From: CAWANP01 sp963783445
GTDB lineage: Bacteria > Chloroflexota > Anaerolineae > JAAYZQ01
Assembly (NCBI GenBank): GCA_963783445.1
Contig: CAWANP010000002.1
Span: forward strand, 310,001-374,000
Direction: 5' to 3'
Length of the DNA stretch: 64,000 bases
The notes under the pieces are model-generated. The model was not told the origin of the DNA, did not search any database, and saw only the letters and a program-made list of their open reading frames with translations. Of this stretch, positions 1 to 8,595 are shown in pieces (within the stretch, counting starts at the first letter, position 1; each line of letters opens with the position of its first letter). Position numbers and translations under genes: made by a program.

Positions 1-90
1 TACGCTGTTGTCCTAGAGCCTGAAGCCTTAGCATCCGTACCTGATCCAGGCGCGGATGCTGGTGCCTTTCCCGGGGCAGGAGGATGCCCG

Positions 91-672
91 ATGAAGAGGA
101 TCCTGAATCTTGGCTTGCTTGTGGTGGTTGCGCTTGCGGCTTGTGGGCCGCCCGCACCCTCCTTTCGCGGCTCGGTGCTGAATGAGCCGATTTCCGTTCC
201 AGATTTTGCCCTCACCGACCAGAATGGACAGACCTTTCGCCTGAGCGACCAGCGTGGCAGCGCAGTGCTTCTCTTTTTTGGATATACGCAATGCCCCGAC
301 GTGTGCCCAACCACACTTGCCACCTGGCGCCAGGTCCACGAGGCTCTGGGAGACGACGCAGCCCGGGTGCGCTTTGCTTTTGTTACGGTTGACCCCGAGC
401 GGGACACGCCGGAGCGATTGGGCTTGCACGTCAACGCCTTCAATCCTGATTTCATTGGCCTGACAGGAACACAGGAGGATTTGGAGGCGGTCTACAAAGT
501 CTTTGACATTGTCTATGAGAAGGATACCTCGTCGGGCAGCGCGGCCGGCTACCTGGTAAACCACACGGCCACCGCCTTTCTTCTTGACCCAGAGGGCCAG
601 TGGCGGCTGCGCGAGAAATATGGCACGCCTGCCGAGGATATCGCGCACGACATCCAAGAACTGCTGGAATAG
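91..672 (+). CDS. SCO1/SenC family copper-binding lipoprotein
   Basis: This 193-residue protein belongs to the SCO1/SenC thioredoxin-fold family, which delivers copper to the CuA centre of cytochrome oxidase and can act as a thiol reductase. A short hydrophobic signal ends in a lipobox (LAAC at about residues 15-18), so it should be anchored outside the membrane. The copper/redox motif CPDVC is at about residue 68, with DPERDTPE at about residue 112 and the distal copper-ligand His in LVNHTA at about residue 158. An AGGAGG ribosome binding site lies 7 bases before the ATG. It leads a run of copper-related genes. Family assignment is firm; the exact oxidase partner is not visible. The 90 bases before it show only short reading-frame ends from an upstream region. 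Confidence 0.95.
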   Translation: MKRILNLGLLVVVALAACGPPAPSFRGSVLNEPISVPDFALTDQNGQTFRLSDQRGSAVLLFFGYTQCPDVCPTTLATWRQVHEALGDDAARVRFAFVTVDPERDTPERLGLHVNAFNPDFIGLTGTQEDLEAVYKVFDIVYEKDTSSGSAAGYLVNHTATAFLLDPEGQWRLREKYGTPAEDIAHDIQELLE

Positions 673-705
673 TGCAGTAAATATAAACACAAGAGGAGAA
701 AGAAT

Positions 706-1206
706 ATGTGGCACAAGAGGGCTTTTAGCTTGGGAGTGGTTGTACTGCTATTGGCAGTTGTGCTGACTGCCTGTGGAAGCCCAGCGGGCCCCCAGATCAA
801 GACTGAGGAGGTCTGGTCCCGCCCAGCCATGGCCATGAAGATGAGTGAGTCTGATTCGGGCCAATCGAGTGAGGGTGGCATGGGTATGGCCGGCACTGGC
901 GCGGTCTTTATGCTATTGGTGAATGATGGTGGAGAGGCGGACCGCCTGATCGGAGGCAAGACGGACGTCGCCAAGGTAGTCGAGATCCACGAGACTGTGA
1001 TGGAAGGCGAAGTGATGAAGATGAAGATGCTGCCCGATGGCCTGGAGGTTCCGGCCGGGGGTGAGGTGCTGCTCAAGCCCGGCAGCTACCATATCATGCT
1101 CATCGGCATGCAGCAGGATCTGAAACCTGGCGACACGTTTAAGCTTGAATTGGAGTTCGAAAAAAGTGGAAGCATCCAGGTGGAGCCGGAGGTTCTAGAG
1201 CACTAG
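706..1206 (+). CDS. Copper chaperone PCu(A)C-family lipoprotein
   Basis: This 166-residue lipoprotein (lipobox LTAC near residue 23) has the PCu(A)C/DUF461 fold. These proteins bind Cu(I) outside the membrane and pass it to SCO1 or directly to the CuA site of cytochrome oxidase. The family ligand pattern is present: EIHET and nearby Met residues, then HIMLIGM about 30 residues later. An additional Met/His-rich insert, with MAMKM near residue 43 and GGMGMAG near residue 61, could offer further Cu(I) ligands. The gene sits 33 bases behind the SCO1 gene behind a GAGGAG site, so the two are very likely one operon and functional partners. Confidence 0.93.
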   Translation: MWHKRAFSLGVVVLLLAVVLTACGSPAGPQIKTEEVWSRPAMAMKMSESDSGQSSEGGMGMAGTGAVFMLLVNDGGEADRLIGGKTDVAKVVEIHETVMEGEVMKMKMLPDGLEVPAGGEVLLKPGSYHIMLIGMQQDLKPGDTFKLELEFEKSGSIQVEPEVLEH

Positions 1207-1368
1207 GGAAAAGTGGACAAAGGACGACAGTTGGCGGACGAAGGTGTTTCTCATGCCGGAGAGCGCTTGGTCATCCGGGCCTCGTCGACGGCTGACTTGA
1301 ACTTGGTTGTGACAGCAAGTTTGTTGCTGGATAGCCTGTGGGCAGTGGCAGAGAGCTTGGACGATAGA

Positions 1369-1767
1369 ATGAAGTGGTTGTTGGCGGCCATGGTGTTGCT
1401 GACCCTGGTGAGTTGTGGTCGGGGTGGTGGGGATCTGCCTGATGTCGGTGTGGTGCTGGCGATCGAGCCTGAGCCAGCCCGCATTGGTCCGGCAACGATC
1501 ACCGTCTCGCTTTCCGATGCTGGGGGCCAGCCCATATCTGGCGCCAAAGTGGAGCTGGAGGGAAATATGAACCATGCTGGGATGGTGCCGGTTTCCGCCT
1601 GGGCGCAGGAGGTGGCTGGTGGCCAGTACCAGGCGGACCTCGAGTTTACCATGGGCGGTGACTGGTTCATCCTGGTGCGTGCCGATTTGCCCGACGGACG
1701 CTCTCTGGAGCGTAAAGTTGACGTACCTGGCGTGGACGCGGTCTGTGGCGACACGCCGGCCCCATGA
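1369..1767 (+). CDS. YtkA/FixH-like domain lipoprotein
   Basis: The open frame begins further upstream at a GTG (1213), but the internal ATG at 1369 directly precedes a signal peptide with a lipobox (LVSC near residue 17), so that start is preferred; the product is 132 residues. After the lipobox comes one immunoglobulin-like domain of the YtkA type, with the phrases GGQPISGAKV, MNHAGM and GGDWFILVRADL. The NHAGM motif is a plausible metal site. Such domains often accompany copper and cytochrome oxidase maturation genes, which fits its position between PCuAC and a polyferredoxin. The role is inferred from context only. Confidence 0.8.
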   Translation: MKWLLAAMVLLTLVSCGRGGGDLPDVGVVLAIEPEPARIGPATITVSLSDAGGQPISGAKVELEGNMNHAGMVPVSAWAQEVAGGQYQADLEFTMGGDWFILVRADLPDGRSLERKVDVPGVDAVCGDTPAP

Positions 1768-1856
1768 TGTGCGATGGGGATGAACACGGATAGAACCCGC
1801 TCCGTCCGCAGCAATACGCCTTTGTTCCCGTCCATTGTCCAAGGTACAGGTGGCCA

Positions 1857-3323
1857 GTGACAGGCCAGGTCGATGCATCGCCGCGCACGTTGGACCTGAT
1901 GGATCTGCCAGGGGTGGGACGGTTCCTGCGCTGGCGGTACGCCCGCTCTGCCCTCCAGTGGCCGCTGCTGCTGCTGGCTGCCCTGATGGTATGGGACGGC
2001 CTTTCGGGCCCCCAACTGGCGCCCAAGAACCTGGCCACTGTCTTTACTTGGGTCCACTACCGGGGGCTGGTTATCTTGGCCCTGTTGGTGGCCGGCAATC
2101 TGTTCTGCATGGCCTGTCCTTTCATGCTAGTCCGCAACATGGCCCGGCATTGGATCCAGCCTACGCGGATGTGGCCCCAGCGTCTGCGAAACAAGTGGCT
2201 GGCCGCGGGGCTCTTTGTACTACTCCTCTTCCTCTACGAGTTCCTGGATCTGTGGGCATCACCCCTGTTGACGGCGTGGCTTATCCTGATCTATTTTGCT
2301 GGCGCCTTGGTGGTAGACAGCCTCTTCCGAGGGGCTGCATTCTGTAAATACCTCTGTCCCCTGGGCCAGTTCAACTTTGTCGCTTCTCTTGTCTCTCCTC
2401 TTGAGGTCAAGGTGCGCATCCCCCCAGTTTGTGCCGACTGCCATACCAAAGACTGCATCAAGGGGCAACAAGGGTCCAACGCCCAAAAACAGAGACCGAA
2501 AATCGGAGGCTGTGAGTTGTGGCTCTTCCAGCCGTCCAAGATTGGCAATATGGACTGTACCTTTTGCCTGGACTGTGCCCATGCCTGCCCATACGACAAC
2601 GTCGGAATCTCGTCCAGACTGCCTGCCAGCGAGCTTTGGGTCGACTCCCGCCGTTCCGGGATCGGGCGCTTCTCGCGGCGGCCGGACCTGGCGTTGCTGG
2701 TCGTGCTCTTTGTCTTTGGCGCTCTGCTCAATGCCTTCGCTATGGTCACACCGGTCTATACGCTGGAGAACTGGCTGGCCGATCTGCTGCGTACCCAATC
2801 TGAAGTCCTTGTGCTGGGCGTGCTCTTTGCAGTGGGGTTGGCTGCGGTACCCGTGTTGCTGCTCACACTATGCGGCTGGTTGTCGCGGTGGTGGGCAGGG
2901 CCGGGGGACCGGCCGTCGTTGCTCGTGTGGGTGACACGCTACGCCTTCGCGCTGGTACCCATTGGCTTTGGCGTATGGCTGGCCCACTATGGTTTTCACT
3001 TTCTCACCGGCTTCTGGACCTTTGTCCCCGTGCTACAGAGTTTTGTTGCAGATGTTTTCGGCTCGCCGTTGCTGGGCATACCCCGTTGGGAACTGGGGCC
3101 GCTGCTGCCGATGGGCTGGCTCTACCCACTGGAGCTGGGATTTCTGGGCCTGGGCTGGTTTGGTTCGCTGCTGGTAACCTATCATCTGGCGGCCGTCGAT
3201 GCCCCCCGTCGTCTTTGGGGTGCTTTCTTGCCATGGGCCCTTCTTGTAACGCTCCTGTTCCTGGCGGCAGTCTGGCTGATGGCCCAACCCATGGAAATGA
3301 GGGGCACCTTTCTGGTGGGGTGA
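1857..3323 (+). CDS. NapH/NosR-type membrane polyferredoxin
   Basis: The 488-residue product has about ten membrane helices and two iron-sulfur segments. A CKYLCP motif (residues ~163-168) is followed by CADCHTKDC (~192-200), and then by a ferredoxin cluster CTFCLDCAHACP (~235-246). An extra CMACP motif lies at the end of an early helix (~83). This arrangement is typical of the NapH/NosR C-terminal family, which moves electrons across the membrane. It lacks the N-terminal FMN-binding domain of full NosR. The start is a GTG; the length suits the motif positions. Its place within a copper-maturation cluster suggests it supplies reductant for copper-site assembly, but that is inference. Confidence 0.85.
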   Translation: MTGQVDASPRTLDLMDLPGVGRFLRWRYARSALQWPLLLLAALMVWDGLSGPQLAPKNLATVFTWVHYRGLVILALLVAGNLFCMACPFMLVRNMARHWIQPTRMWPQRLRNKWLAAGLFVLLLFLYEFLDLWASPLLTAWLILIYFAGALVVDSLFRGAAFCKYLCPLGQFNFVASLVSPLEVKVRIPPVCADCHTKDCIKGQQGSNAQKQRPKIGGCELWLFQPSKIGNMDCTFCLDCAHACPYDNVGISSRLPASELWVDSRRSGIGRFSRRPDLALLVVLFVFGALLNAFAMVTPVYTLENWLADLLRTQSEVLVLGVLFAVGLAAVPVLLLTLCGWLSRWWAGPGDRPSLLVWVTRYAFALVPIGFGVWLAHYGFHFLTGFWTFVPVLQSFVADVFGSPLLGIPRWELGPLLPMGWLYPLELGFLGLGWFGSLLVTYHLAAVDAPRRLWGAFLPWALLVTLLFLAAVWLMAQPMEMRGTFLVG

Positions 3324-3328
3324 ATGAT

Positions 3329-3886
3329 ATGGTGGGATGTGTGAGGCCAACCCACTTTTGGCGTTGGCTGCTGATTGGTGGCCTGCTGCTGGTCTGGCTG
3401 GCCAGACCGCCACTGGCTTTTGCCCACGTGGGTGCGCCCTATCCGGTTCTGCTGGAGGAACCGGTCGGCCCCTATGTGGCCTCAGCCCTGGCCGATCCAG
3501 ATGTAGGCAAGGGAACCTTTTACATCCTGGTCACCCTCCTGGGTGGCCAGCCTGCGCCATTGGACACAGATGTGACGGTCTGGATTGCGCCTGAGGACGG
3601 TCACCTGGCTGAAGCCGGCTACCCGGCCCAGCGCGAAGAGACGCGGTATGGTGAGCGGTTCGTTGCTGAGGTTCCATTTGACGTTGAAGGCCCCTGGCAG
3701 ATACGGTTGGCCATCGACGGCCAGGCAGGCTCCGGAGCCGCCTCCTTCCCGGTGCGGGTGACGCCCTCAGGTCTAGGCTGGCTGGCTACACTGGCTTGCC
3801 TTGTGCCTTTTGCTCTGTTAGGCTTGTTGTGGCTGAGAGGCTCAATACGGCAGCGATCGCGCCAACAGCCGATTCCCCGTACTTGA
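3329..3886 (+). CDS. Exported membrane-anchored protein of the copper cluster
   Basis: This 185-residue protein has an N-terminal signal helix ending around LAFAH, a soluble beta-rich domain, and a C-terminal membrane helix followed by a basic tail. The mature N-terminus begins with His (AHVGAP), a pattern seen in CopC-like and LPMO-like copper proteins where the amino-terminal His binds copper; cleavage exactly there is not proven. ATG 3329 has a GGTGGGG site 9 bases upstream. A GTG at 3320 overlapping the previous stop is an alternative start. No family name can be assigned with certainty; a FixH/CopC-type extracytoplasmic role alongside the polyferredoxin is likely. Confidence 0.7.
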   Translation: MVGCVRPTHFWRWLLIGGLLLVWLARPPLAFAHVGAPYPVLLEEPVGPYVASALADPDVGKGTFYILVTLLGGQPAPLDTDVTVWIAPEDGHLAEAGYPAQREETRYGERFVAEVPFDVEGPWQIRLAIDGQAGSGAASFPVRVTPSGLGWLATLACLVPFALLGLLWLRGSIRQRSRQQPIPRT

Positions 3887-3963
3887 GTTACCCCGGCCCC
3901 AAGGTTTGTATTGCTCTACTCACTCTCCCGACAATCAAGTGCCAGAACCGCTGTCTGGCTTGC

Positions 3964-3992
3964 TTGCCTTGCCCTGGCTTTTGGAGTACAAT
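3964..3992 (+). promoter_or_regulatory. Sigma-70 type promoter for the DUF2079 gene
   Basis: TTGCCT (3964-3969) and TACAAT (3987-3992) are separated by 17 bases in the 234-base gap before the DUF2079 gene. No other element was seen in this gap. Confidence 0.5.
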
Positions 3993-4120
3993 ACGACCGT
4001 CAGGACATAAGGAGTCGGTACCTTGTTCTCAATGCCGTTTGAGGCGTTGTGTGACCCGTCAGTAGAATCCAGTTGGGAGACTGTCCCCCGCGTTGCCTGC
4101 CATGGCCGGGTTGCTTTGCG

Positions 4121-6568
4121 ATGACGGTTTCCCGCTTTCGCGCCTGGAGGGCCGAATGGGTTGTCTGGGCCATGATCCTGGCCTACGTTGTTTTTTTTGC
4201 TCTCCTCACGATCCAACAGCACAATACTTTTCAGACCACAGCTTTTGACCTGGGAAACGTGGACCAGGCGGTCTGGAATACGCGCCACGGCCGATTGCTG
4301 GCCATGACCAACATCGAGGGGCTTACCAACCGCCTGGGAACCCACGTCGAACCGATCCTGCTGCCCATTTCCCTTCTCTATCTCCTTTGGAGCGACCCCC
4401 GGACGCTGCTGCTCCTGCAGACAACGATTATTGCCCTCGGTGCCTGGCCCGTATACCTCATCACGAAACATGCAACACGCAATACGGCTCGTTCCACGCA
4501 GAATGTACTCCCGATCCTCTTTGCTTTGGTCTATCTCCTGTTCCCTGCCCTTCAGTCAGCCAATGTCTTTGACTTTCACGCGGTGTCGCTGGCGCCCACT
4601 TTTTTTCTCTTTGCCTTCTACTATCTGCAGGTGGAGAGGTGGGGGCCATATGCCCTTTTCTGCGTGTTGACCATGAGCTGCAAGGAGGACATGCCTCTCC
4701 TGATCGTGATGCTTGGCCTCTATGCCTTGGTCGTGCGCCGCAAGTGGCTGGCGGGCTCGGTTACCATCGCGGCCGCCGGTCTGTGGTTCATTCTGGCTGT
4801 GGGGGTGGTTATGCCCTATTTCGACCCTGAGGGGGTCGCTCCCCTGGCCAACCGCTACGCCTACCTGGGCGACAGCCCTCTGGAGATTGTCCTGACCCTG
4901 TTCACGCGACCTGGTCTCGTTTTGGATCACCTCCTCACTGCCGAGAACTGGGCCTACGTCCGTGATCTGTTGATGCCCGTGGCCTTTCTGTCACTGCTGG
5001 CACCTCAGGTTTTGATGCTGGCCCTGCCGTCGTTGCTCATTAACCTCCTGAGTACCGATGGTTTGATGCACCAACTGGAGGGCTTTCACTATGGGGCGCC
5101 ACTGGTACCTATCGTCGTTGTCTCGGCTGCGTACGCTGCGGCCTGGCTGACCCACCGCCTCCCGCGCTTCCGGTACTTGGTCTTCATCATGGCTGCTCTC
5201 GTCCTGGCTGCCACCCTGGTCTATCAATATGGCCATGGCTACACTCCCATAGCCGCTGATTTTGATGGGAGCTGGCCTACCGTTACCGACCATCATCAGT
5301 TGGGCGAGGAGATCGCCGCCAGCATCCCGGCAGGCGCTTCGCTGGCTACTTTGCCCCATCCCAATCCCCACGCCAGCCAGCGCCAGCAGCTTTCGATGAT
5401 CGACCGGGTGGAGAACGGGCTGCCCGCTCCCCTCAACGATGCCGAGTATGTGTGGTTGGATGTGACCAACGGCTGGCCGCTCCATCCCAACGACCTGAAA
5501 GTGGCAGTCGAGAACCTGCTGGCTCGAGGCTTTGGCGTGGACCAGGCCAGCGACGGCTGGCTTCTGCTGCGCCGGGGCGCTCCTGAGAAGGCTCTGCCCG
5601 GCTCCTTCTATGATTTCGCCCGCGCCCCCGATCTACGGCCGCAATACCCAATGCGCCTTCAGTTCCTGCTGGATGGCGAGCCCGTTCTCGAATCACTGGG
5701 CTTTGACCTCATCCTGCGAAACCAACGCTCCGATGCTTCGACTGGGCGCTCGCGCCAGGGAGACCGGGGACCAGTCTCCAGTCTCCGTGTCTATTGGCAG
5801 GCGCTGCGGCCCCTACCGTCCGGTCTCCGCCTTTACCCTTTCTTCTTTGATGATTCTACAGGTCAGATCCTTGAGGATACCTCTCAGCGGCCCATGATCG
5901 CCTCGGTCTGGTACCCGCCCGAGGACTGGCAGCCAGGGGAGATTGTGATGACCAGCACCCTGCCCTGGGATGTCGGCCCGGACTATGGGATTGGCCTTGG
6001 CGTCCTGCTGGGCGACGATTGGGCAAGATTGGATCAACGTTTGCCCCTCCGCGTGAGATCTTCTGAACTGGTGATCCGGCGTTTTGACGGCGATACCTGG
6101 GCGCGCCTTATCGGAGTGGTCGATGGGGAACCTGTTGAGGAATACCGCGCTTTCTTTGTGCCGCCACCTCAGTACCCACTCGATGTTGATTTTGATGGCG
6201 AGATCCGGCTCCTTGGCTACGACCTGGACTGCAGCAAACAATCCGCCACTTGCAGCCTGCAGTTGTACTGGCAGGCTCAAACTGTCCTTGATACCAGCTA
6301 CACTACGTTTGTCCAGATGCTAGGCCCAGAGGGAGGGGTTCACGCTCAAGTGGACACCGTGCCACGTGGCAGGGGCTATCCTACCACCTGGTGGCTTCCG
6401 GGCGAAGTGGTTGCAGATACCCACGTCTTGGCACTGCCAGGTGATGCTCCTTCTGTGGCCTACCGGCTCATCACTGGCTGGTACGATCCAGAGACAGGCG
6501 CTCGCCTGCCTGTTTCTGGCCAGGCGATGGAGTTTGTCGAGCTGGCTACGGTAGAATTCGGCGAATAG
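4121..6568 (+). CDS. DUF2079 polytopic membrane protein with extracytoplasmic module
   Basis: The product is about 815 residues. The first ~370 residues form a many-helix membrane domain of the DUF2079 family, with the family hallmarks AFDLGNVDQAVWNT near the N-terminus and NLLS further on. These proteins are thought to belong to the GT-C glycosyltransferase fold. The second half is soluble and includes a beta-rich module with LYWQAQ, SYTTFVQMLGPEG and TGARLPV, also found at the end of the protein encoded at 13920-16142. ATG 4121 is preferred over an in-frame TTG at 4073 because the first helix follows soon after. Likely role: transfer of sugars to cell-envelope polymers, with the sugar unknown. 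Confidence 0.85.
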   Translation: MTVSRFRAWRAEWVVWAMILAYVVFFALLTIQQHNTFQTTAFDLGNVDQAVWNTRHGRLLAMTNIEGLTNRLGTHVEPILLPISLLYLLWSDPRTLLLLQTTIIALGAWPVYLITKHATRNTARSTQNVLPILFALVYLLFPALQSANVFDFHAVSLAPTFFLFAFYYLQVERWGPYALFCVLTMSCKEDMPLLIVMLGLYALVVRRKWLAGSVTIAAAGLWFILAVGVVMPYFDPEGVAPLANRYAYLGDSPLEIVLTLFTRPGLVLDHLLTAENWAYVRDLLMPVAFLSLLAPQVLMLALPSLLINLLSTDGLMHQLEGFHYGAPLVPIVVVSAAYAAAWLTHRLPRFRYLVFIMAALVLAATLVYQYGHGYTPIAADFDGSWPTVTDHHQLGEEIAASIPAGASLATLPHPNPHASQRQQLSMIDRVENGLPAPLNDAEYVWLDVTNGWPLHPNDLKVAVENLLARGFGVDQASDGWLLLRRGAPEKALPGSFYDFARAPDLRPQYPMRLQFLLDGEPVLESLGFDLILRNQRSDASTGRSRQGDRGPVSSLRVYWQALRPLPSGLRLYPFFFDDSTGQILEDTSQRPMIASVWYPPEDWQPGEIVMTSTLPWDVGPDYGIGLGVLLGDDWARLDQRLPLRVRSSELVIRRFDGDTWARLIGVVDGEPVEEYRAFFVPPPQYPLDVDFDGEIRLLGYDLDCSKQSATCSLQLYWQAQTVLDTSYTTFVQMLGPEGGVHAQVDTVPRGRGYPTTWWLPGEVVADTHVLALPGDAPSVAYRLITGWYDPETGARLPVSGQAMEFVELATVEFGE

Positions 6569-6602
6569 ACGTGTCTTTGCCGATCACATAGGGGTAGAGC
6601 GT

Positions 6603-7361
6603 ATGAATATGTCAGACGATCTCTACGAGGGTCTTGCAGAGCGCTACGACCGGTTCCACGGTGCGTTTGGGGAGCACGATCCAGACACCGCTGACTTTTT
6701 CCGCAGGCTGTTCCAGCAGAGATGTGTTCATCGTGTGTTGGATTGTGCCTGCGGCACGGGCAATGACCTCCATTTGTTTCACTCTCTTGGCTGCCTTGTG
6801 ATCGGTTCCGATATCTCTGCCTCAATGCTGGCCCAAGCCGAGGCCAACCTGACACAGGCTGGTTTGACGGTGCCCCTGCACTGTGTGGACTATCGCGAGT
6901 TGCCCCAACAGATTGAGGGGAAATTTGACGCTGTCGTATGCCTGTCGAGCTCGATTTTGCACATGCCCGATGACACTGAGGTCCTGCACGCCTTTCGCAG
7001 CATGCGGGGTGTATTGCGCGATGGCGGTATCCTTGTCCTGACTCAGGGCACCACGGACAAACAGTGGAAGGAGCAGCCCAGGTTCATCCTGGCCATCGAT
7101 TCGCAGGACTTGACCCGGCTTTTCGTCATTGACTACCTCAACCAGGGAGCCCGTTACAATGTATTGGACATCGAGCGCTCTGAGTCAGACAATGGCCTGA
7201 AGGTCTGGAGTGTAGAATACCCCCGGATTCTGCTCAAGGGTGATCTGGAGAGGCTGCTTCACGACTCGGGATTTGGCTCGATGGTTTTCTACGGTTCTTT
7301 TCTCCTAGACCCCTATGACAAAAAGACGAGCGATAGACTGATCGTTGTTGCTGAATGTTGA
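6603..7361 (+). CDS. Class I SAM-dependent methyltransferase
   Basis: This 252-residue protein has the Rossmann-like methyltransferase fold: motif I LDCACGTGNDLH near residue 47, the acidic residue of motif II in GSDIS near residue 67, and a motif IV-like VVCLSS near residue 113. It resembles the UbiE/glycine methyltransferase-like group, but the substrate cannot be read from sequence. The ATG is preceded by GGGGTAGAG. It ends only 32 bases before the preferred start of the flavoprotein gene, so the two may be co-transcribed. Confidence 0.88.
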   Translation: MNMSDDLYEGLAERYDRFHGAFGEHDPDTADFFRRLFQQRCVHRVLDCACGTGNDLHLFHSLGCLVIGSDISASMLAQAEANLTQAGLTVPLHCVDYRELPQQIEGKFDAVVCLSSSILHMPDDTEVLHAFRSMRGVLRDGGILVLTQGTTDKQWKEQPRFILAIDSQDLTRLFVIDYLNQGARYNVLDIERSESDNGLKVWSVEYPRILLKGDLERLLHDSGFGSMVFYGSFLLDPYDKKTSDRLIVVAEC

Positions 7362-7393
7362 GTCCATCCCTACCGAGGAGCAGATCCTTTGCC

Positions 7394-8539
7394 ATGAAAG
7401 ATCTAGTGCCCAACCAGATTCCTTCGACCGAGATCGCCGTCGTCGGCGCCGGCCCCATTGGGCTGGAGTTGGCTGCAAGCCTCAAGCGGGCGGGCGTGGA
7501 CTATTTGCACTTTGAGGCAAAGCAGATCGGCCACACCTTCACCTGGTGGCCGCGCGACACCTATTTCTTTAGTACCACTGAGCGCATCGAGATCGCCGGC
7601 ATCCCTATCCAGAGCATGGCGCAGCAGCGCACCACGGGCGAAGAGTACCTGGTCTACCTGCGCAGCGTTGTGGAGATGCTGGATCTGCAGGTCCAGACCT
7701 ATGAGCCGGTGACGGGGATCGAGCGCCAGGCCGACGGCTTCCTGCTGCGGACCCAGCCGCAGACTGGCGAGTGCAGCTATCGCTGTCGGAAACTTGTGTT
7801 GGCCATCGGCGACATGCACAAGCCCAACCGGCTGAACATCCCGGGCGAGGACCTGCCCCACGTCAGCCACTATTTTCACGATGTGCACCCATACTTTCGC
7901 AAGCGGCTATTGATCGTGGGTGGCCGAAACTCGGCTGCCGAGGCGGCCCTGCGCTGCTGGCGGGCTGGCGCAGAGGTTACTCTCAGCTACCGCCAAGCCG
8001 AGTTCGACGCCCAACTCATCAAGCACTGGATCCTGCCCGATCTCAAGACCCAGATCGATTTGGGAACCATCGGCTTTGAGCCACTCACCGTTCCGGTCGC
8101 CATCACACCGCAGCACGTAGTGTTGGAGAAACTGGCTGCGAAAGGTGCGCCTTTTGATCCTGCTCAGCAGAGGTCCACCGGCCTGGCTCAGGGTAGGCTT
8201 GAAGACCAGCGTATCGAGCATCCTGTTGACTTTGTGCTACTCCTCACCGGGTTCACGGCTGACATGCGTCTCTTTGGATTGGCCGGTGTGACCCTGGTCG
8301 GTGAGTCCCAGACGCCTGTCTACAACCCGGAGACAATGGAGACCGACGTGCCTGGGCTCTACGTGGCTGGTACAGTGGCTGCCGGCAAGCGACAGGCACG
8401 TTACGCCCTGTTCATCGAAAACACCCATGTACATGTGGGCCGGGTCGTCAAGGCCCTGACTGGCTGCTGGCCGGACAAACTGGGTACGATTCCGGCTCGG
8501 CGCTATGATCTGCCCTTGGAAGCGTTCCAGGATAACTAG
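7394..8539 (+). CDS. YpdA-like FAD/NAD(P)-dependent oxidoreductase
   Basis: The product of about 381 residues has two dinucleotide-binding motifs: GAGPIGLE near residue 17 for FAD and VGGRNSAAE near residue 174 for NAD(P). The phrases TWWPRDTYFFSTTERIEIAG and VDFVLLLTGF are typical of the YpdA family, whose Bacillus members reduce bacillithiol disulfide. No CxxC thioredoxin-reductase motif is present, as expected for YpdA. Whether this organism makes bacillithiol is unknown; a low-molecular-weight thiol disulfide reductase is the best guess. ATG 7394 is preferred over the upstream ATG 7355, which overlaps the methyltransferase stop. Confidence 0.85.
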   Translation: MKDLVPNQIPSTEIAVVGAGPIGLELAASLKRAGVDYLHFEAKQIGHTFTWWPRDTYFFSTTERIEIAGIPIQSMAQQRTTGEEYLVYLRSVVEMLDLQVQTYEPVTGIERQADGFLLRTQPQTGECSYRCRKLVLAIGDMHKPNRLNIPGEDLPHVSHYFHDVHPYFRKRLLIVGGRNSAAEAALRCWRAGAEVTLSYRQAEFDAQLIKHWILPDLKTQIDLGTIGFEPLTVPVAITPQHVVLEKLAAKGAPFDPAQQRSTGLAQGRLEDQRIEHPVDFVLLLTGFTADMRLFGLAGVTLVGESQTPVYNPETMETDVPGLYVAGTVAAGKRQARYALFIENTHVHVGRVVKALTGCWPDKLGTIPARRYDLPLEAFQDN

Positions 8540-8595
8540 GACGATCTTGTCACTGATTACCCAATCTTGACCTGTGAAAAGGAGACAGTGCTCTG

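Noticed and set aside
28..714. Long open frame on the minus strand opposite the SCO1 gene
   Set aside because: It has no ribosome site or recognisable domain, and the plus strand carries clear SCO1 motifs; it is an antisense shadow in GC-rich DNA.
1857..3323. Full NosR or CcoG assignment for the polyferredoxin
   Set aside because: The N-terminal FMN-binding domain of NosR and the C-terminal Ig domain of CcoG are absent, so only a NapH-type family call is made.
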